Assembly (NCBI GenBank): GCA_030549775.1
Contig: CM060175.1
Coordinates: 496,564-560,563 of the forward strand
Reading direction: 5' to 3'
From: Tamarix chinensis
Lineage: Eukaryota; Streptophyta; Magnoliopsida; Caryophyllales; Tamaricaceae
DNA length: 64,000 nt
Below are positions 1-13,071 of this stretch, piece by piece. The position numbers were made by a program, and so were the translations under genes. Under the pieces are notes generated by a model, which was given only the letters and a program-made list of their open reading frames with translations, had not been told where the DNA came from and made no database searches. Each line of letters opens with the position of its first letter. Positions within the stretch are counted from its first letter, which is position 1.

Positions 1-782
1 TAAAAATAATAAAAGTAAGGGTAAATATAAAAATTATACTCACTTTTCAAAAGTGGCATTCTTTTTTTTTTCTTACAAAAATATGAAGCTAAAGTAGCTC
101 GTTTTCAAGTAGGGAATGATTTAGAATTAACCAAAAAATAAAACTAGGGCATCAACCCACCATTCACTAAAAGATGAAATAAATATCGAATTATGTATAG
201 TAAACACCTTTATATTTTTTGTTTGTTTGAAGAACTTTATAGTAAACATCAATAAATAATAATGACAGTTTCAACCTTTTCAAAAATTAGCAAGTCATGA
301 AGTAGTTATTTGAAAATTATTTTGTCAACAAACGATGCCATAAAGCAAACCAACTTGAGCAATGACAGAATTAACGTTGAAGACTAAACATATTTCGATT
401 TTGGTAGCCTAAATAAAGACCTACAATAAAATGAGATGACAAATCTCAGTTTTCGTAGCCTTAGTAAAGGTAAATATTTATTCATATTGCTGAATTTGTG
501 ATGAGATGATAAATATGAATTGGTGTTTCTATACTATTACATAATACAGAAATATTTACAAATTTTGAGACACTTCTTTGTTTACAATATTGGATATTTT
601 AGTTGATTGTGGCCTATCAATTGTCAAGAGGGGAGGCATTTGAAACATTGTAACCTGTTTTAATTAAGTCACTTAAGTTGTCTATCATCCAATTATTGAA
701 ACCTTTCCATATTGTTATTGGTCTGGTATATCAAAGGTTGCTATATTTTAATTACTACTTATCTTCAAAAATAATATGTCAT

Positions 783-985
783 ACTGATTTATACATATAT
801 AGATATACAAATCTATATATATATACACAGATTATATATGCATGTGTGTGCACGCACAAAAACACACACATAATTGCAATGTATATAAATACATCTACAT
901 GTATATCTATGTATACATACATACACGTACATGCATGTTCGTACAAACCTACACACACACATGCACATACACACACCCATATGAT
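783..985. repeat. Mixed TA/CA (ATAC, ACAC) microsatellite
   Basis: Runs of ATAT, ATAC and ACAC dinucleotide and tetranucleotide steps cover about 200 bp. This explains the overlapping His/Thr/Tyr-rich open frames seen on both strands. Confidence 0.85.
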
Positions 986-1926
986 GCATGTGTATTGCTT
1001 GTTTTGTGTGATGCATTGGTTATGATTTTGGTAGATTATTGAAAAAATGTATAAGAGGAAGGAAAATTGTTTCTAGTCAACTATATTATTACTTGTATGC
1101 GACATTATTTGGAAAAAAAATGGTGAATGCTAACATAATTATAAACTTTGAAATACTCTAATGAAGACGACATTTATTATTGAAGTAATCTGTTAATTAT
1201 TTTGGAACATAACATTTTCTCCATGTGTAGATAAAATTGTTTCATCAATTAATAATGCATCGGACAATTCTTAACATCATTCCGATATATCATAATACAA
1301 TGATAAAAACACATTCATCATATGTAGTGAGTTTATATTTATATATTTATTTATGTCATCTAGTCCCCTTCTGATTAAACATATAATTAAAAAAATATGG
1401 ATATATTAAAATAAGAAAGAATATCAATTTTGTATAATTTGAATTTTCTGTGAACTATTTTACTCTTTAATATGTTCTATCAAGTTATTCTATAATTATA
1501 TAAAATATTCACAATATATATAGACAGCATTTATTATTATTATTATTTTGCAAGCAATTTTTTATTGCCCAAACTGCTGTGTATTGGATGTCTTAAGCAA
1601 TTCTTATCCTACAAACTGTTGTTTGGTTTGAAGAAATTTATTGTATTTAATTACAATAGAAACTATAAAGAACTATTACAAAAATTGTTGCATTACATAT
1701 TACAGCTTTTCAAATTACGAACATGCAATCAATGATCTTATTCAAGTTATTAACTAATCACATTCTAATATTGCTTAATACAATCCAGTCATATACACAT
1801 ATTTATGAATAAATGATGCGTTAATTGCCTTAATTACTCATAATTAAATGGAGCTTCTATAGGATGACCATAGGAATGCAAACAGGATTGCATAATTTTA
1901 GACCTGAAGGTAAAATGTTCTATGGG

Positions 1927-1927
<1 letters not shown>

Positions 1928-1963
<36 letters not shown>
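1928..1963. repeat. (TA)n microsatellite
   Basis: An uninterrupted TA run of about 18 units. Confidence 0.95.
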
Positions 1964-1965
<2 letters not shown>

Positions 1966-2604
1966 CTTATAAAGAGTTATTTAATTCCCAAAACCATAAC
2001 CAAACCATTCTTGTAAATACTTCACCATATGGTAGTCATACACACCATACATCAAACCAAACCGAAAAGTACAATTTATTTAAGTTTCGTTTGTGATATG
2101 AAACGTATTATGAACAACCATATCATTTAGCACTTCAATGAACTTGCTAAAAGCATGAGACAAGAGATAACAAAAAAATCAATACAAACATTACAGTTCC
2201 ATGCAATCATTCAAAACACATGGTACCCAAACAAGATTTATATGTCAGAGATACTATGGTACCCAAACAGAATGGGTATTAGACTTGAGAGGAGAGTCGA
2301 GGAATATCTATTCCTCTCTAGTTTTGTGGTAAAAAGTGATGATAAGCTCTCAAGAGAAATCTACAAAGTGTAGAAAAAAGTTGTAATGGATGGACACAGA
2401 CCACATCAGGCCCAAACAATACATATTACATATTTCTTACCAAGAACCATAAACTTGGAATTACCACAGTATATCCCAGACAAAAGCTTACAGCCTCATA
2501 TTCAAGAAAGTAAAAAATAATACAGCAGCACTATGTGAGCAGATAATATTGAAATTTAACAATCCATATAATAGAAGACAAATCAGCTTACTTGCCTATC
2601 TTAC

Positions 2605-2990
2605 AGATATGATCACTACTCTTTCATCGGAATCAGGTGCAACTACATCCGTAATCTTTATGCATGCACCAGTTTCATTTTCGATAACCCCGTATGATGC
2701 AACCACCTTTCCCTATCAAACTACCCACTTTATTAGCTGGACACAATATCTTCAAACAACATCATCCTCTGGATTCATCCTCTTGCTAGGTGCAAAAACT
2801 TCTGGAACATGCAGATAGCCCCTGGACTGGAAGTCTGAGGCATGATGACCACAGGCTCACCCCTAGGAGAATAGGAGTCCATGTGGGGTGCACCACCAGC
2901 TCCTTGAAATGCATCCCCCCTGTGGTTGTCTTGAAGACAACTTGAAATAGACAATAGAGCTTCCCTCACTACTTGAATGTTTCCTGTCAT
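2605..2990 (-). pseudogene. KH-domain RNA-binding protein pseudoexon
   Basis: The minus strand reads like one exon of a plant multi-KH (HEN4/PEPPER-like) RNA-binding protein. The first part has MTGNIQVVREALLSISSCLQ, the usual end of a KH domain. A Pro/Gly-rich linker follows, then a second KH domain with KILCPANKVGSLIGKGG, containing the GxxG loop (GKGG), and ENETGACIKITDVVAPDSDE. An AG acceptor (ATATAG) precedes the first codon and a GTAAG donor follows the last, so this is a genomic exon copy with splice sites rather than a processed copy. At least three frameshifts separate the matching segments (before HVPEVFAPSKR, before KILCP and before ENETG), so it cannot encode the domain. I could not find the neighbouring exons. 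A relict gene or a duplicated gene fragment are both possible. Confidence 0.7.
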
Positions 2991-5199
2991 CTATATTTGA
3001 AATACAATGCTATCAGGAAAGTGCCCCATTAGACATGCAAGTCTGGTAGTGGAAATGACATGGACTGGGGAATGAAGTTCTAGCTAAAACTCCACCAAAT
3101 ATATTCAAGACACCCAAAGCTGATGCTGAAATTCCCACAGAACATCAAACATTAATAAGGGATTCCAATCAATAACTATATATAGTGAATCATCCCACGA
3201 TCAAAGTCAAGTAGGAACCAAAAAACTCATACTAGATCTTTTACATGTCCGATATAAGATGGGAAAAAGAATCATTAAAGAAGAAATAAATAAAAGCTAG
3301 TGACGGCATCAAGTCATGGATAAAACATCGGCCAATACACCGAGATATAGCTGATACATATTAGATTTTTGAACTATTGATACAAAATTTTGAAATGAAA
3401 TCATGTGCATATCAGCCATTTCTATCGATATATCCTAATACGTTAATGATATGAGTAAAAATTTAACAACTTATATTGGTTGTTGAAAAAAAATAAGATT
3501 AACCATGACATATAAAATATCCTCTATGATACTAAGATTATAACATCCTGTGACCACAACCCAAATTGCAACCCCAACCGTGGTTGAAACTTGCATTGCT
3601 TGCATGAAGTCCCCATGAAAAGAAACCCAACTAACGATATGCACAACATAATTTAAATGGGTCAAGATGAACTCCTTGCTATCAAGGGCCTTAAAGAGAA
3701 AACAAGTTGGGCATTTTCTGGATAATGTGGAAAGAACATATGAAGTCTGCATGCCACCTCAGTATAGAACATGTAGAAAATTTCAAAATTAAATTATTTT
3801 TTTTATACAAATTTGATTAATTTTGAAATTTTCTAATAATATTTAAAAAAATACAAATTATGTCATAAATGCATAAGCAATTATGAAATTTTAAAGTGCG
3901 GAGTCTGAGGCTTGAGTACTTAAGTCGAAGTCGGAAATTGGATCTTAGGTTAAATTATTTGTTTATACAAATTTGATCAATTTTGAAATTTTCTAATAAT
4001 ATTTAAAAAACACAAAAATATAAATTATTTCATAAATGCAAAATCAATTATGAAATTTTAAAATAGATTTGAAAATTATAAAAAGATTTTGAGGTGACTC
4101 ATAAATCCATAAAGTTAAAATGTCAAAAATACATTTTACTATAAATACTTTGAATACCCAATTTTCTTAAATAATTTAAAATAAAAAAATTACAACAACT
4201 ATAACAATAAGTAAACTGACAAAATTACTCTAACATTACAAAATATATAGTCAGATAGGGTAATTTTATAACTACTCTGTTATAGGTAATTTAATAGGGC
4301 AATGAATAAAAATATCTCTATTTGATAATATCTAATGGTGAAATAAATAAAAATCCCTTATTCAATCTTATCTTATAATACAATGAATAAAAAATATCAT
4401 ATTTGATCCTATCTAATGAGACAATAAAGATAAATTTACCTATTTAATTCTATCTAATTGAAGGATAACTTATAACCTTCTATTTGTTCTTATCTAATAG
4501 AGCAATATATTAATAATCCCTGATTAATAATGTGATAATAATATCATAAATCAATCGGTGAGCAATAAACTAATCTAATTTGTTATTGGCATCAAAGCTT
4601 TAAATTTATCCTCAATCTCAAAATGAATCCTCCTTTCTCGTAAGGGTAATGGTATCATTTAACTAACCTTAATATACTTACCTTTGTGTCGAAGTTCTCT
4701 CGTGTAAACATAATATCAGGGGTCCTATTCATTACATTGGTAAGGCAACTCTTATATGCTTCTACTTTATCATCATTAGAGCTTGTCTGTCATCAATTGT
4801 TTTATCATTGGTTTTGCAAGTAAAATACCAAATATACATTGGTAACCAAAAACAATTGAAATTGTAATAGAGGGGAGGAGAAAATGTATCAATCAAATTT
4901 TATTGTGCCTCCAAAAATTTCATTATCGTGAAGAACCAAGGTGTAATCCTAATGCTATCTTACCCATAAAGCTAATACAATACCTCATATTCTTGTGCAC
5001 TTAAGAATGAGAGAAATTGAAATCATAGAACAATGCCTAGAACCATTTTAAGAATCACAAGTTGAAAGCTTTGAGATTGTAAGTACATAAATGTTTTTCT
5101 TTTGCCAAAAAAGAAAAACTAAATAAGGGCTTAAATAAATAAACACTGCATAGAAAAGATCCTAGAAGAACAACTTCCACTCCACTCATGATGTGAATA
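2991..5199. other. AT-rich intergenic DNA, no gene recognised
   Basis: Nothing protein-like was found on either strand apart from one local duplication (listed). Candidate upstream or downstream exons of the KH pseudogene were sought here and not seen. Confidence 0.5.
3789..4063. repeat. Diverged direct duplication, about 110 bp, offset 161 bp
   Basis: The segment at 3789-3898 recurs at 3950-4063. Both contain TTTTGAAATTTTCTAATAAT followed by an A-run, then a CATAAATGCA step and CAATTATGAAATTTTAAA. Confidence 0.75.
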
Positions 5200-5540
5200 A
5201 TGTTTGGAAACGTTTAAAGACAATGGAATACTTGAAATAAAGATTACCAAGTAGAAGAAAAAATCAATTCATTCTATTTTAGAAAAAAAAAATATGCAAA
5301 AAATAATAATTGGGCCTTAAACCTATGATGCAATAAAATACCCCACTCGAACCAGACGTCTGGTGGCGTGATATTTATATATATACACATACATGGATAG
5401 TTCATCCCTCAACCCAAATAAAATACCCCAGAAGAAGGTATATAAAAATACTTTAAAAACCTTACCTCTACCACCGATGTGGGACTAAGTGAAAAAGAAA
5501 CAACTATTTTTATCATTACTTCCAATAATCCCCCTTTAAT
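5200..5540 (-). mobile_element. Copia-like LTR fragment with polypurine tract
   Basis: On the minus strand a purine run (AAAGGGGGA, about 5530-5540) is followed by TTATTGGAAG and then AGTCCCACATCGGTGG (near 5470-5490). That order of polypurine tract, LTR start and a CCCACATCGG block is common in plant Ty1/copia LTRs. A TATATAAATA-like run follows. No coding region was recognised upstream of the tract. The distal boundary is a guess. Confidence 0.4.
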
Positions 5541-6589
5541 GACAAAATGATACAAAGACCACAAAAAAATATATAGGTAAAGAAGCCTTGACACTTAAGT
5601 ATCAATATTATGAGAATTGAAGTGATACATGGTGAATTGAGGCAACAACCGTGTTTAGGAAGTGAACGAATCTTGAACTTTCTTAACTTACCTCCATAAC
5701 AAATGTATTACCTTAAAATATGTGTATTATACTATAATAAAATAAGTGATATTAACATTCATGCACACACCTTGAACACTCATGAGTGTTCTAAAAAGAC
5801 AATTTTAATCTTTCATAAAAAGTGATCCAATTTTACACTTACCTAGATGACCCCGTCAAGTGTGTCTCACAAGTACCAACATATATATTAAAGGCTATAG
5901 ATTCATTAAGGGCATCAATATGCTCTACCTTATATGTATGAAGAGGTGAGTTAATTAAGTCTGTCTCACTAGAATCGCCTTAGATTAGGGCTACAAAATT
6001 ATTAAAAGATTAAGATCAACCTGCGGTCAAAGCACTACTACAGACCATAAGGATGGAAATATAGTACAATAGAGTAATCATATGTCTTTTTTTATTTATC
6101 CACCATAATTCCCTCAAATAAAAGATTAAAGCCCCATCCCCAAAGATGATTCAAGAAAAACTCTCTTCATTAGATCCTTCATAAGAGGATATGTTCAATT
6201 TCTCTCTAATCTAACAAACTCTAAAGATATCACACTTATAACACCCCCCCAAATCACTATTGAAAATTTTCATTTTAGATATTTGCATAAGAAAATATCT
6301 AAAACACATGAGTGTTATGCCACATCCAACATAAAAAAGTACTTATTATAACTAATTCATGTTGGATGTAAGTTAAGAGTAACTCATACCAAAATCAAGT
6401 GTACGAAGCACTTGACTTGATGATACACGAGTAAAAAAAAAGCAAAAATGCATTGAAAAGAAATTTGAGAGATACAACTTTCAAAATAGAGCAACAAGAA
6501 ATAACCAAGTACCACTATGCAATTGTACCCAATAACCAAATAGGAAAAGGGCAAAGACAATCAACAACCTACAAACATCAGTATGTTCC
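5541..6589. other. Unassigned AT-rich DNA
   Basis: No coding similarity was recognised. It contains an 11-bp inverted repeat (ACATCCAACAT at 6322-6332, ATGTTGGATGT at 6359-6369) and a second small one (TCAAGTG/CACTTGA near 6395-6415). These may be remnants of a small inverted-repeat element. Confidence 0.4.
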
Positions 6590-8458
6590 TATAATCCCCC
6601 AAAATTTTTTCCTAAGAATAAATAATAGAATAATAAAATATTAATAAAATAAAATATAGCTGCCTACTATAATAATAAATACTACTAATAATAACATTAA
6701 TATGAGATTTAAAAATTTATTATTTAGTAGACTTATTTTAATTACCTAACTTAAAATAAATTATAGGAAAAATTAATAATTTTAATTATTTTCTTAATTC
6801 CCAAAAATCCCACCATCTCTTCTTCTTTTTCCTTTTTCTTCTTCGTTTCCTTTTCTTCATTTTCTCCTTTCTTTTCTTTTTCCTTTTATTTCCTTCTTCT
6901 TCTTTCTTCTTTTTTTTTTTCACTTTTCCCACATCTAAGTTGTGTTGCAGTGGCCCATCACTCCCTCCCCTCCTCTCCTTTCTTTTCTCCCTTGACTGGC
7001 CTAAAGGCCCTTCCCTTCTTTCCCCTCGGGCGACGGCCCACCCACCCTCCTTTTTTTCTTCTTTTCCTTTTATCTTCCTCCTTTTTTTCCTTTTCAATTT
7101 CTCCCCATCCCCTACCTCCCATTTATGACCCTACAATGCACCCTCTCCCCGTTTCCATTTTCATCATAGCCAACCCCTTCCCTCTTTCCCTTTCTAGCCA
7201 TGTAGGGCATGCATACTGGCATGTCCTTGTATGCCCCCTAATTTTATGAGAAATATTGTTGATTCACTATAAATGCAACATTATGAGTATATGAGCATGT
7301 GTAATCTTTTTTTTTCATAATGGTAATGATACAATGTTTGTATGGATGGGTTTTTTGGATACTTAATCGTGGTTTAAATGCATGTAATGTACCGAGTGGG
7401 AGCAAACTAATTGATTCGTTTAGTTGATTGGCTAGTTCCTAGCACAATCGACTAGTTAGCCTAAACCTTTGACTCATGTGTATGTGAAGGTTTTGGCTTT
7501 CTCTCTGTTTGAACCCTCAATTTTTTGGTCCTTAACTAATCTATTAGTCTTTAAAATAGTCGAGTAATTAGTACAACCCATTGACTGATTGTTTAGTGAT
7601 AATCATAGGTGGTCTCTAGTTAAACCTACTGACTGGTTGGTCAGAACCTATTAACCGGTCTTAGAATAGTATACTGGCCTGACCAATCAATGGACTAGTT
7701 TTAATATGGATCTCTAGGGTTTAGCTTAGCCAAATCGATTGATTGGTTACCCTAAACCAATCAACTAGTTTAGCTAGATAATGCGGTTTTCTCTTCTTTT
7801 AACCTTGGTATGTTTGAGACATGGTAGTATGCTATGAGATAAATCTTTAGTGATGAAAACATACATATTGGCATGAACTAACTAACCCATTGGATGGATT
7901 AATACGGTCATAATTCATGGTATTCTTAATATGTGCTTTTGGAAGGATTTTATGGGGAAAATGGAGCATGTATGTTATGATGCTAGAAATAGATGATGTA
8001 ATCTAAATTCTTGGCATAAATAGATTATCTTAATGGATTGGTTAGACTTGGCTAAGAACTAATGGAAGTCTCACCACATGGCTTGGAGGATAACAATGGT
8101 TAAGATGTAATGATTATGTGGATGTGTTACTTTAGTTGTTATATGGGCCTTATGAGATGATATAACCTTAGAAAATAGCACAGTAATTACTTCAAGTGAC
8201 AGATGATCGAGTTATACATGAGTTTAGATTACTTGATCCTTAATTAGCTATTGGAAATTAGTCCGCCTTTGGGTGTTTATTGGTACCTTTGTGTAAGATC
8301 CTAGTAGATCTTGGTGCCCTACCTACTATAGAAATTGATGTTGTATTATGGGGTATCAATACTAAAGGGTATAGTTACCTAGGTGATTTATTTGGTTTCA
8401 GTTAGGACTTTATGTCATTTAATGGTTGCTTGGCTTCGGCCAGACATTATGTCCATTG
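6590..8458 (+). mobile_element. LTR K: truncated giant LTR, plus orientation
   Basis: Starts with TATAATCCCCCAAAATTTT, a decayed form of the TGTAATCCCC start seen at 29781. It shows the family order: AT-rich start, C/T-rich block (about 6790-7230), a repeated AATCGACTAGTT-type motif (7400-7790), then a block (about 8200-8455) closely resembling 48400-48720 of LTR D (the 'gatcttggtgccct ... actaaagggt' segment). The conserved LTR 3' end is missing, so the copy is 3'-truncated near 8458. Open frames in the C/T block are low-complexity and not considered genes. Confidence 0.7.
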
Positions 8459-8919
8459 GTAATTTAAATCATAACTTTAATTAGAATAGATGAATGAAGT
8501 AAAAACTATTAAATTAAACTATATAGAATCACAAAAATGAATTAAATAAACAAAGACTAAGAACTGCATTAAATAAAATAAAAAGTGTAAGAAAATAATA
8601 AAAGAGATAAATACCTTAGGAGATTGCAGAAAAGTAGACACTAAATGATCATCAATCTTTCGATCACAAAACAACAAATTAATGGATGAATTAAATCTAA
8701 CACAAGAGCCCTAATGGCTTGAAAACAATTAAAACAAAGTCGAAACTCTCCTAATGATCTCAATGGACCTAAGATTTGTCGTATATATAGGCTGAAGGTT
8801 GTGTTAAGTAGATCTAAGATTTCGGTAAAAATATGGTCTGTATTAGTAAATACGGGGCACCTATATTTTTTCCTTAAAAGTTATGCATGTTAGATGAGTA
8901 AATGAAGCATGTGGTAGGA
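8459..8919. other. Unassigned A-rich stretch between LTR K and LTR H
   Basis: Contains a TATA-like run (GTCGTATATATAGGC, about 8777-8791), but no domain or recognised repeat. It could be an insert or the decayed junction between K and H. Confidence 0.35.
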
Positions 8920-10457
8920 AAAATCAAGAAATACTACTGCCACACTTAGTACCAGACCGGTTCACTCCTACCGTTCCAGTACCAAGTGCTAAGGTTGAGA
9001 AAAAAACATTTCCATCATCACACATTAATACATAAATTAAAGTTCACAAATCGATAATCAGAGTACGCATAAATTTTACATAATTCAAAATACTAATGTT
9101 AGTTTTTCAGAGAAGAAAATAGATATAATAATAAAATTATTTCTGAAGTTTCAAACATAATTAAAAGAGAACAGGAATAATAATCTCATAAATGAAAAAT
9201 GGCCACTCCACTCCAGGACCCGATCCAACCCAAAATCATCACTTAGCCCCACCTGATGTCCCATAGATAGTAATGGCATCAAAAAAGGCATCACCTACCT
9301 GCAACACATCAGATAGGTCTTCTACTGACTATTCTTATCCTAACTCCTACAGTCCTACTATTCTTATCCTCCAAACCCTAGTTAATCACACCAAACCATG
9401 GTAACCATAACAAACCCTAACTCCCATGTAGCCATTAACTCCCATGCAACCCTAACTCCCATACAACTATTATCTCCCATGCAAACCCCAATCTCCCATG
9501 CAACCATTAACTTCCATGCAAGCCCTAACTTCCATGCAACCATTATCTCCCATACAAACCCTAACTCTCATGCAAACCTTAACACAATGCAAACCCTAGC
9601 TCCATGCAAACCCCAACACCATGCAAACATTAACTCCATGTAAACCCTAACTCCATGCAAACGTACTTCCATGCAAACCCTAACTACATGCAAACATTAA
9701 CTCTATGCAAACCCTAACTCCATGCAAACATTAACTCCATGCAAACCCTAAATCCATGCAAACCCTAACGTCATGTAAACATTAACTCCATGCAAAAATT
9801 AAGACACTCCCATTATTATTTTACAAACCCTATCATGCATGTCTTACGTGCCACACCATACTATAATAATATCACAACCCAAACACATAATACTCATGCC
9901 ACAATTTAATGCACAATCTTACCTTAACTCCATATCATTCTGCACATATGATAGTTATACAAATACACATAAAATACATTATAGTTCATATCACATGGCA
10001 TGCATGGCATATAAAATACATAATACGCAAACGACCTTAGTACTCCCTTACTTAAAATGTCACCAGTCTTGGAGCACTCTCCTATGCCTCTCTAGGGCTT
10101 TGATTGGTCTCACCTATTATAAGGGAAACACTAGAATTAGGTTCCCTCCTAAAAATACTATTATTTACTAACTTATCCTAGGACTTGGTTTTTAAATAAA
10201 ATAATACTATACTAATAATAACTGTATGAAATACTACTAAAAATACTAATAATAATATTAATGTAATTCAAAACAGATGGTGATATAATGATTTCTACCC
10301 TCCACCAAAATAATGCTAATAATGATAATGATAATGATAATATATCAACTTTGGATAGCCTCCACTATAACACATCACAATCATCTTCAAGGTTCAAAAA
10401 TTTCCTCAATCTACACTAGGCCAATGCAGGCTCAAATTAACAACCAAGTTCATACAG
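8920..10457 (-). mobile_element. LTR H: truncated giant LTR, minus orientation
   Basis: Carries the family's 3'-terminal stem-loop (CACTTAGTAC at 8943-8952, GTACCAAGTG at 8979-8988), but the terminal TGTAACACCCC is missing. Next come a CCCTAA-containing minisatellite (9370-9800) and the landmark 'cttggagcactctcctatgcc' region (about 10072), also present in J and L. It ends at the start of LTR I. The part expected beyond the GATAAT microsatellite (about 10318-10345) is lost or displaced. Confidence 0.65.
9370..9800. repeat. CCATGCAAACCCTAACT-type minisatellite inside LTR H
   Basis: About 20 degenerate units of 17-20 bp alternate between CCATGCAAACCCTAACT and CCATGCAAACATTAACT forms. LTR J has a related ACCCTA-rich tract at the corresponding place, and L has the reverse complement near 61990-62080 (AGGGTTTGCATGG). 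Confidence 0.85.
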
Positions 10458-12323
10458 TGTAACACCCCAATTGTTTTGCTAGTAAAACATTTCATTGTAC
10501 AATAGAAGTAAATAAGGGGTTATCGCCGTGATTAACATAATTCTAGCTTATGCAACCATCCTTACATCAATTATAAGGCTAAAATATTTAAAATAACACA
10601 AGAAATTTAGAAACAAAAGAAACATTTATAAGACAATAATGAGTTTCGAGCTTAACATCGAGTTATAATACAAGATATAAAAGAAGGGATACCATGGATA
10701 AAGAGTCTAAAAAGGTATCTAGTTAAATACATCGACCAAATAATAATTACTCTTCACTCAACCCACAATACAGATGAATTCACTCATCCCCACATAAGGT
10801 ATTATAAGGAACATAATCATCTAGAAGATCCTTTGAGACATGTACATAAGAATCAGGGTCTCCTGCTCATGGGAAGGAGTAGTAACCATGAAATGGGTGG
10901 TCAGTACACTAAGTACTAAGCAAGAGAAAAGTACTATCGAAAAAAAAGATACAATTAGAATATGCTTTCACATCAGATAAAAAGTTTATAACAAATAAAT
11001 AAAACATCTCATTGGAGAGAAGATGATCTAGATTTATTTATTAAGTATAATCTAGTTTCATTCTTTTATATATACATTGAGTGTAGGAACCCCGCTATTT
11101 TTAAACCGGTGGAGTGGTCTAAAACACCTTCTTAGGGTCAACATACCTGAGCCATTATTATCATCTTATGGAATGGATTTGAAAACATCACCTTCTTAGG
11201 GCAACGTGCTCTCGAGTCACTATTCTTCGCAGTAGAACAAGATATACATAAAAACAACACCTTGGTCCAAACTCATGTATTTTTCTATTTTAAACCATCA
11301 ATGTATTTTTGATAGATACTAATAAATTTTCATTTCACATTGAGTAGAGGCCCCACTATTCTTTATCTAGTGGAATGGACAAAAGCTCCCCAGGGAAAAT
11401 TACTCCCAAGCCACGATTCTTTCTGGTGGAATAGAGATTAGAAATATTATCTTCTCAAGGCAAAAGGCTCCTAAGCCACCATTCTCCTTGGTGAAACAAG
11501 AATACATATGATTATATATAAAAATAAATCATCTTAGTCATACTCACATGCTCTTTCACTTTAAGTGATTAGTATCTTATTTAATATTGGTTCTCAAGCA
11601 TTAGACACATTAAAGCAGATACATACATAACACAAGTCCAAGTTCTCAAATCCTTTTAAACCCTAATTACACTCCCTTTAGCATTCATTCTCCCATATTA
11701 ATTATTCCACACAACTTATATTATATCATCTCCAAATCTCATCATTATCATTATACCTAAAATGCACGATCTAATTCCCATACACGTACATTAATAATCT
11801 TATCCTAATGTATTAGTCAAATAAATCTCTAACACCCTAATTCCACATATTTTCTATAATACCTCCCATAAAATCCACATGATTTCCAATGCCAATAGAT
11901 AAACTCATAAGGCCAATCATTAATAACGTATTTAGAATCCAAATAACCTCTAGATTTTGCACATGGAATAATGATATTATTATAGTAAGATATTTTGCCA
12001 AAATTAACCATTAACTCATTGAAGGATCCCAAAACAATAATAATACTTCCAAACATTCTTCATTATATCATTATCATATTTTAACCCTCCTAACACATAA
12101 CATACCAAAATTTTCTTATATTCCTTAATGACCAAATTACCCTTAAGGACAAATAATAACCTTTATTTTATAAGATCTTGTACCTTCCATAATTATTATT
12201 TTCCAATTCCACAAATTATCATTGTAATTCATGAAAATTCTTATGTCCACTTATCAAAGCTCATTTAACCCATATTTCATGCCATAAGATAAATTTCCAC
12301 AACTATGACATTATTACAACAAA

Positions 12324-12328
12324 GTCAT
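12324..12328. repeat. Target-site duplication of LTR J, left copy (GTCAT)
   Basis: GTCAT here is repeated exactly at 16888-16892 on the far side of LTR J. Confidence 0.85.
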
Positions 12329-12410
12329 TGTAACACCCCAAAATTCACTACTTTTTTTTAGCAAAATAATTTTAAATTAAAACCTGTGAATTCTAGGGAA
12401 TTTACCGCCA

Positions 12411-12456
12411 CACTTAGTACCAAACCGGTTCTCTCCGATAGTTTTAGTACCAAGTG
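12411..12456 (-). other. Conserved LTR 3' stem-loop (J copy)
   Basis: CACTTAGTAC (12411-12420) pairs with GTACCAAGTG (12447-12456); the only non-Watson-Crick pair would be G-U in minus-strand RNA. It lies about 80-130 bp inside the LTR's 3' terminus, as in the other members. Confidence 0.6.
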
Positions 12457-13071
12457 CTAAGGTTAAAGAAAAGATTAACAATCAATTATAAATCGAGACA
12501 AACTAAACTCCAAATAAGCATTAAACAGTTGTAAAACAAAATCAGAGTACACATAAAGAATTGTAATTCATTTCCAAAAGAGAAATAAGCTTATAACCGA
12601 TAAAATGTTCATTTAAAATACTCAATCGAGTAATAAATTATAAGAGGATAAATTCAATACACAAGGAATAGTAGAAGAAGATAAAATAACATGAAGAGAA
12701 AATATGGTCATGACACTCTCGAACTTGGAGCCAAAAACATGCTCAACACACAACCCTGACTGATGTTTCGCCCACCTACACAAAGTCAAAACGACATACT
12801 ACACGTGGGAATGAGCAGCACCCATGAAAAGGGTGATCAGTACGCTACGTATTGAGTAAGGTAACCGAGCACTAAGGCCAACACATAACAACACATAAAT
12901 AATGCAGAATAATAAAAGAGCATAAGACCAACTTGATAACGTAAATGCATATGACCATTCAGGTAAGAGTGTAAATGCCCATATATAATCCGATTCAATT
13001 ACTTAATTAATCTCTGATCAGGAGTCGATTCACACCATACTTTTTATCAAATTCACGCGAGTACGGGAACC

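Larger units (their letters stand above)
1..2604. other. AT-rich intergenic DNA, no gene recognised
   Basis: Both strands are AT-rich and dense in stops. The only structure I see is simple-sequence DNA (listed separately). The short open frames here fall in microsatellite or random AT-rich sequence and show no domain. Confidence 0.6.

Noticed and set aside
3471..3752. 93-codon minus-strand frame
   Set aside because: No recognisable domain and no supporting context; random open frame in AT-rich DNA.
6786..7249. Lys/Arg-rich and Phe/Ser-rich frames on opposite strands
   Set aside because: Purine/pyrimidine strand asymmetry of the C/T block in LTR K.
9370..9800. Interstitial telomere array
   Set aside because: Units are 17-20 bp CCATGCAAACCCTAACT-like, not 7-bp CCCTAAA repeats, and lie inside an LTR.
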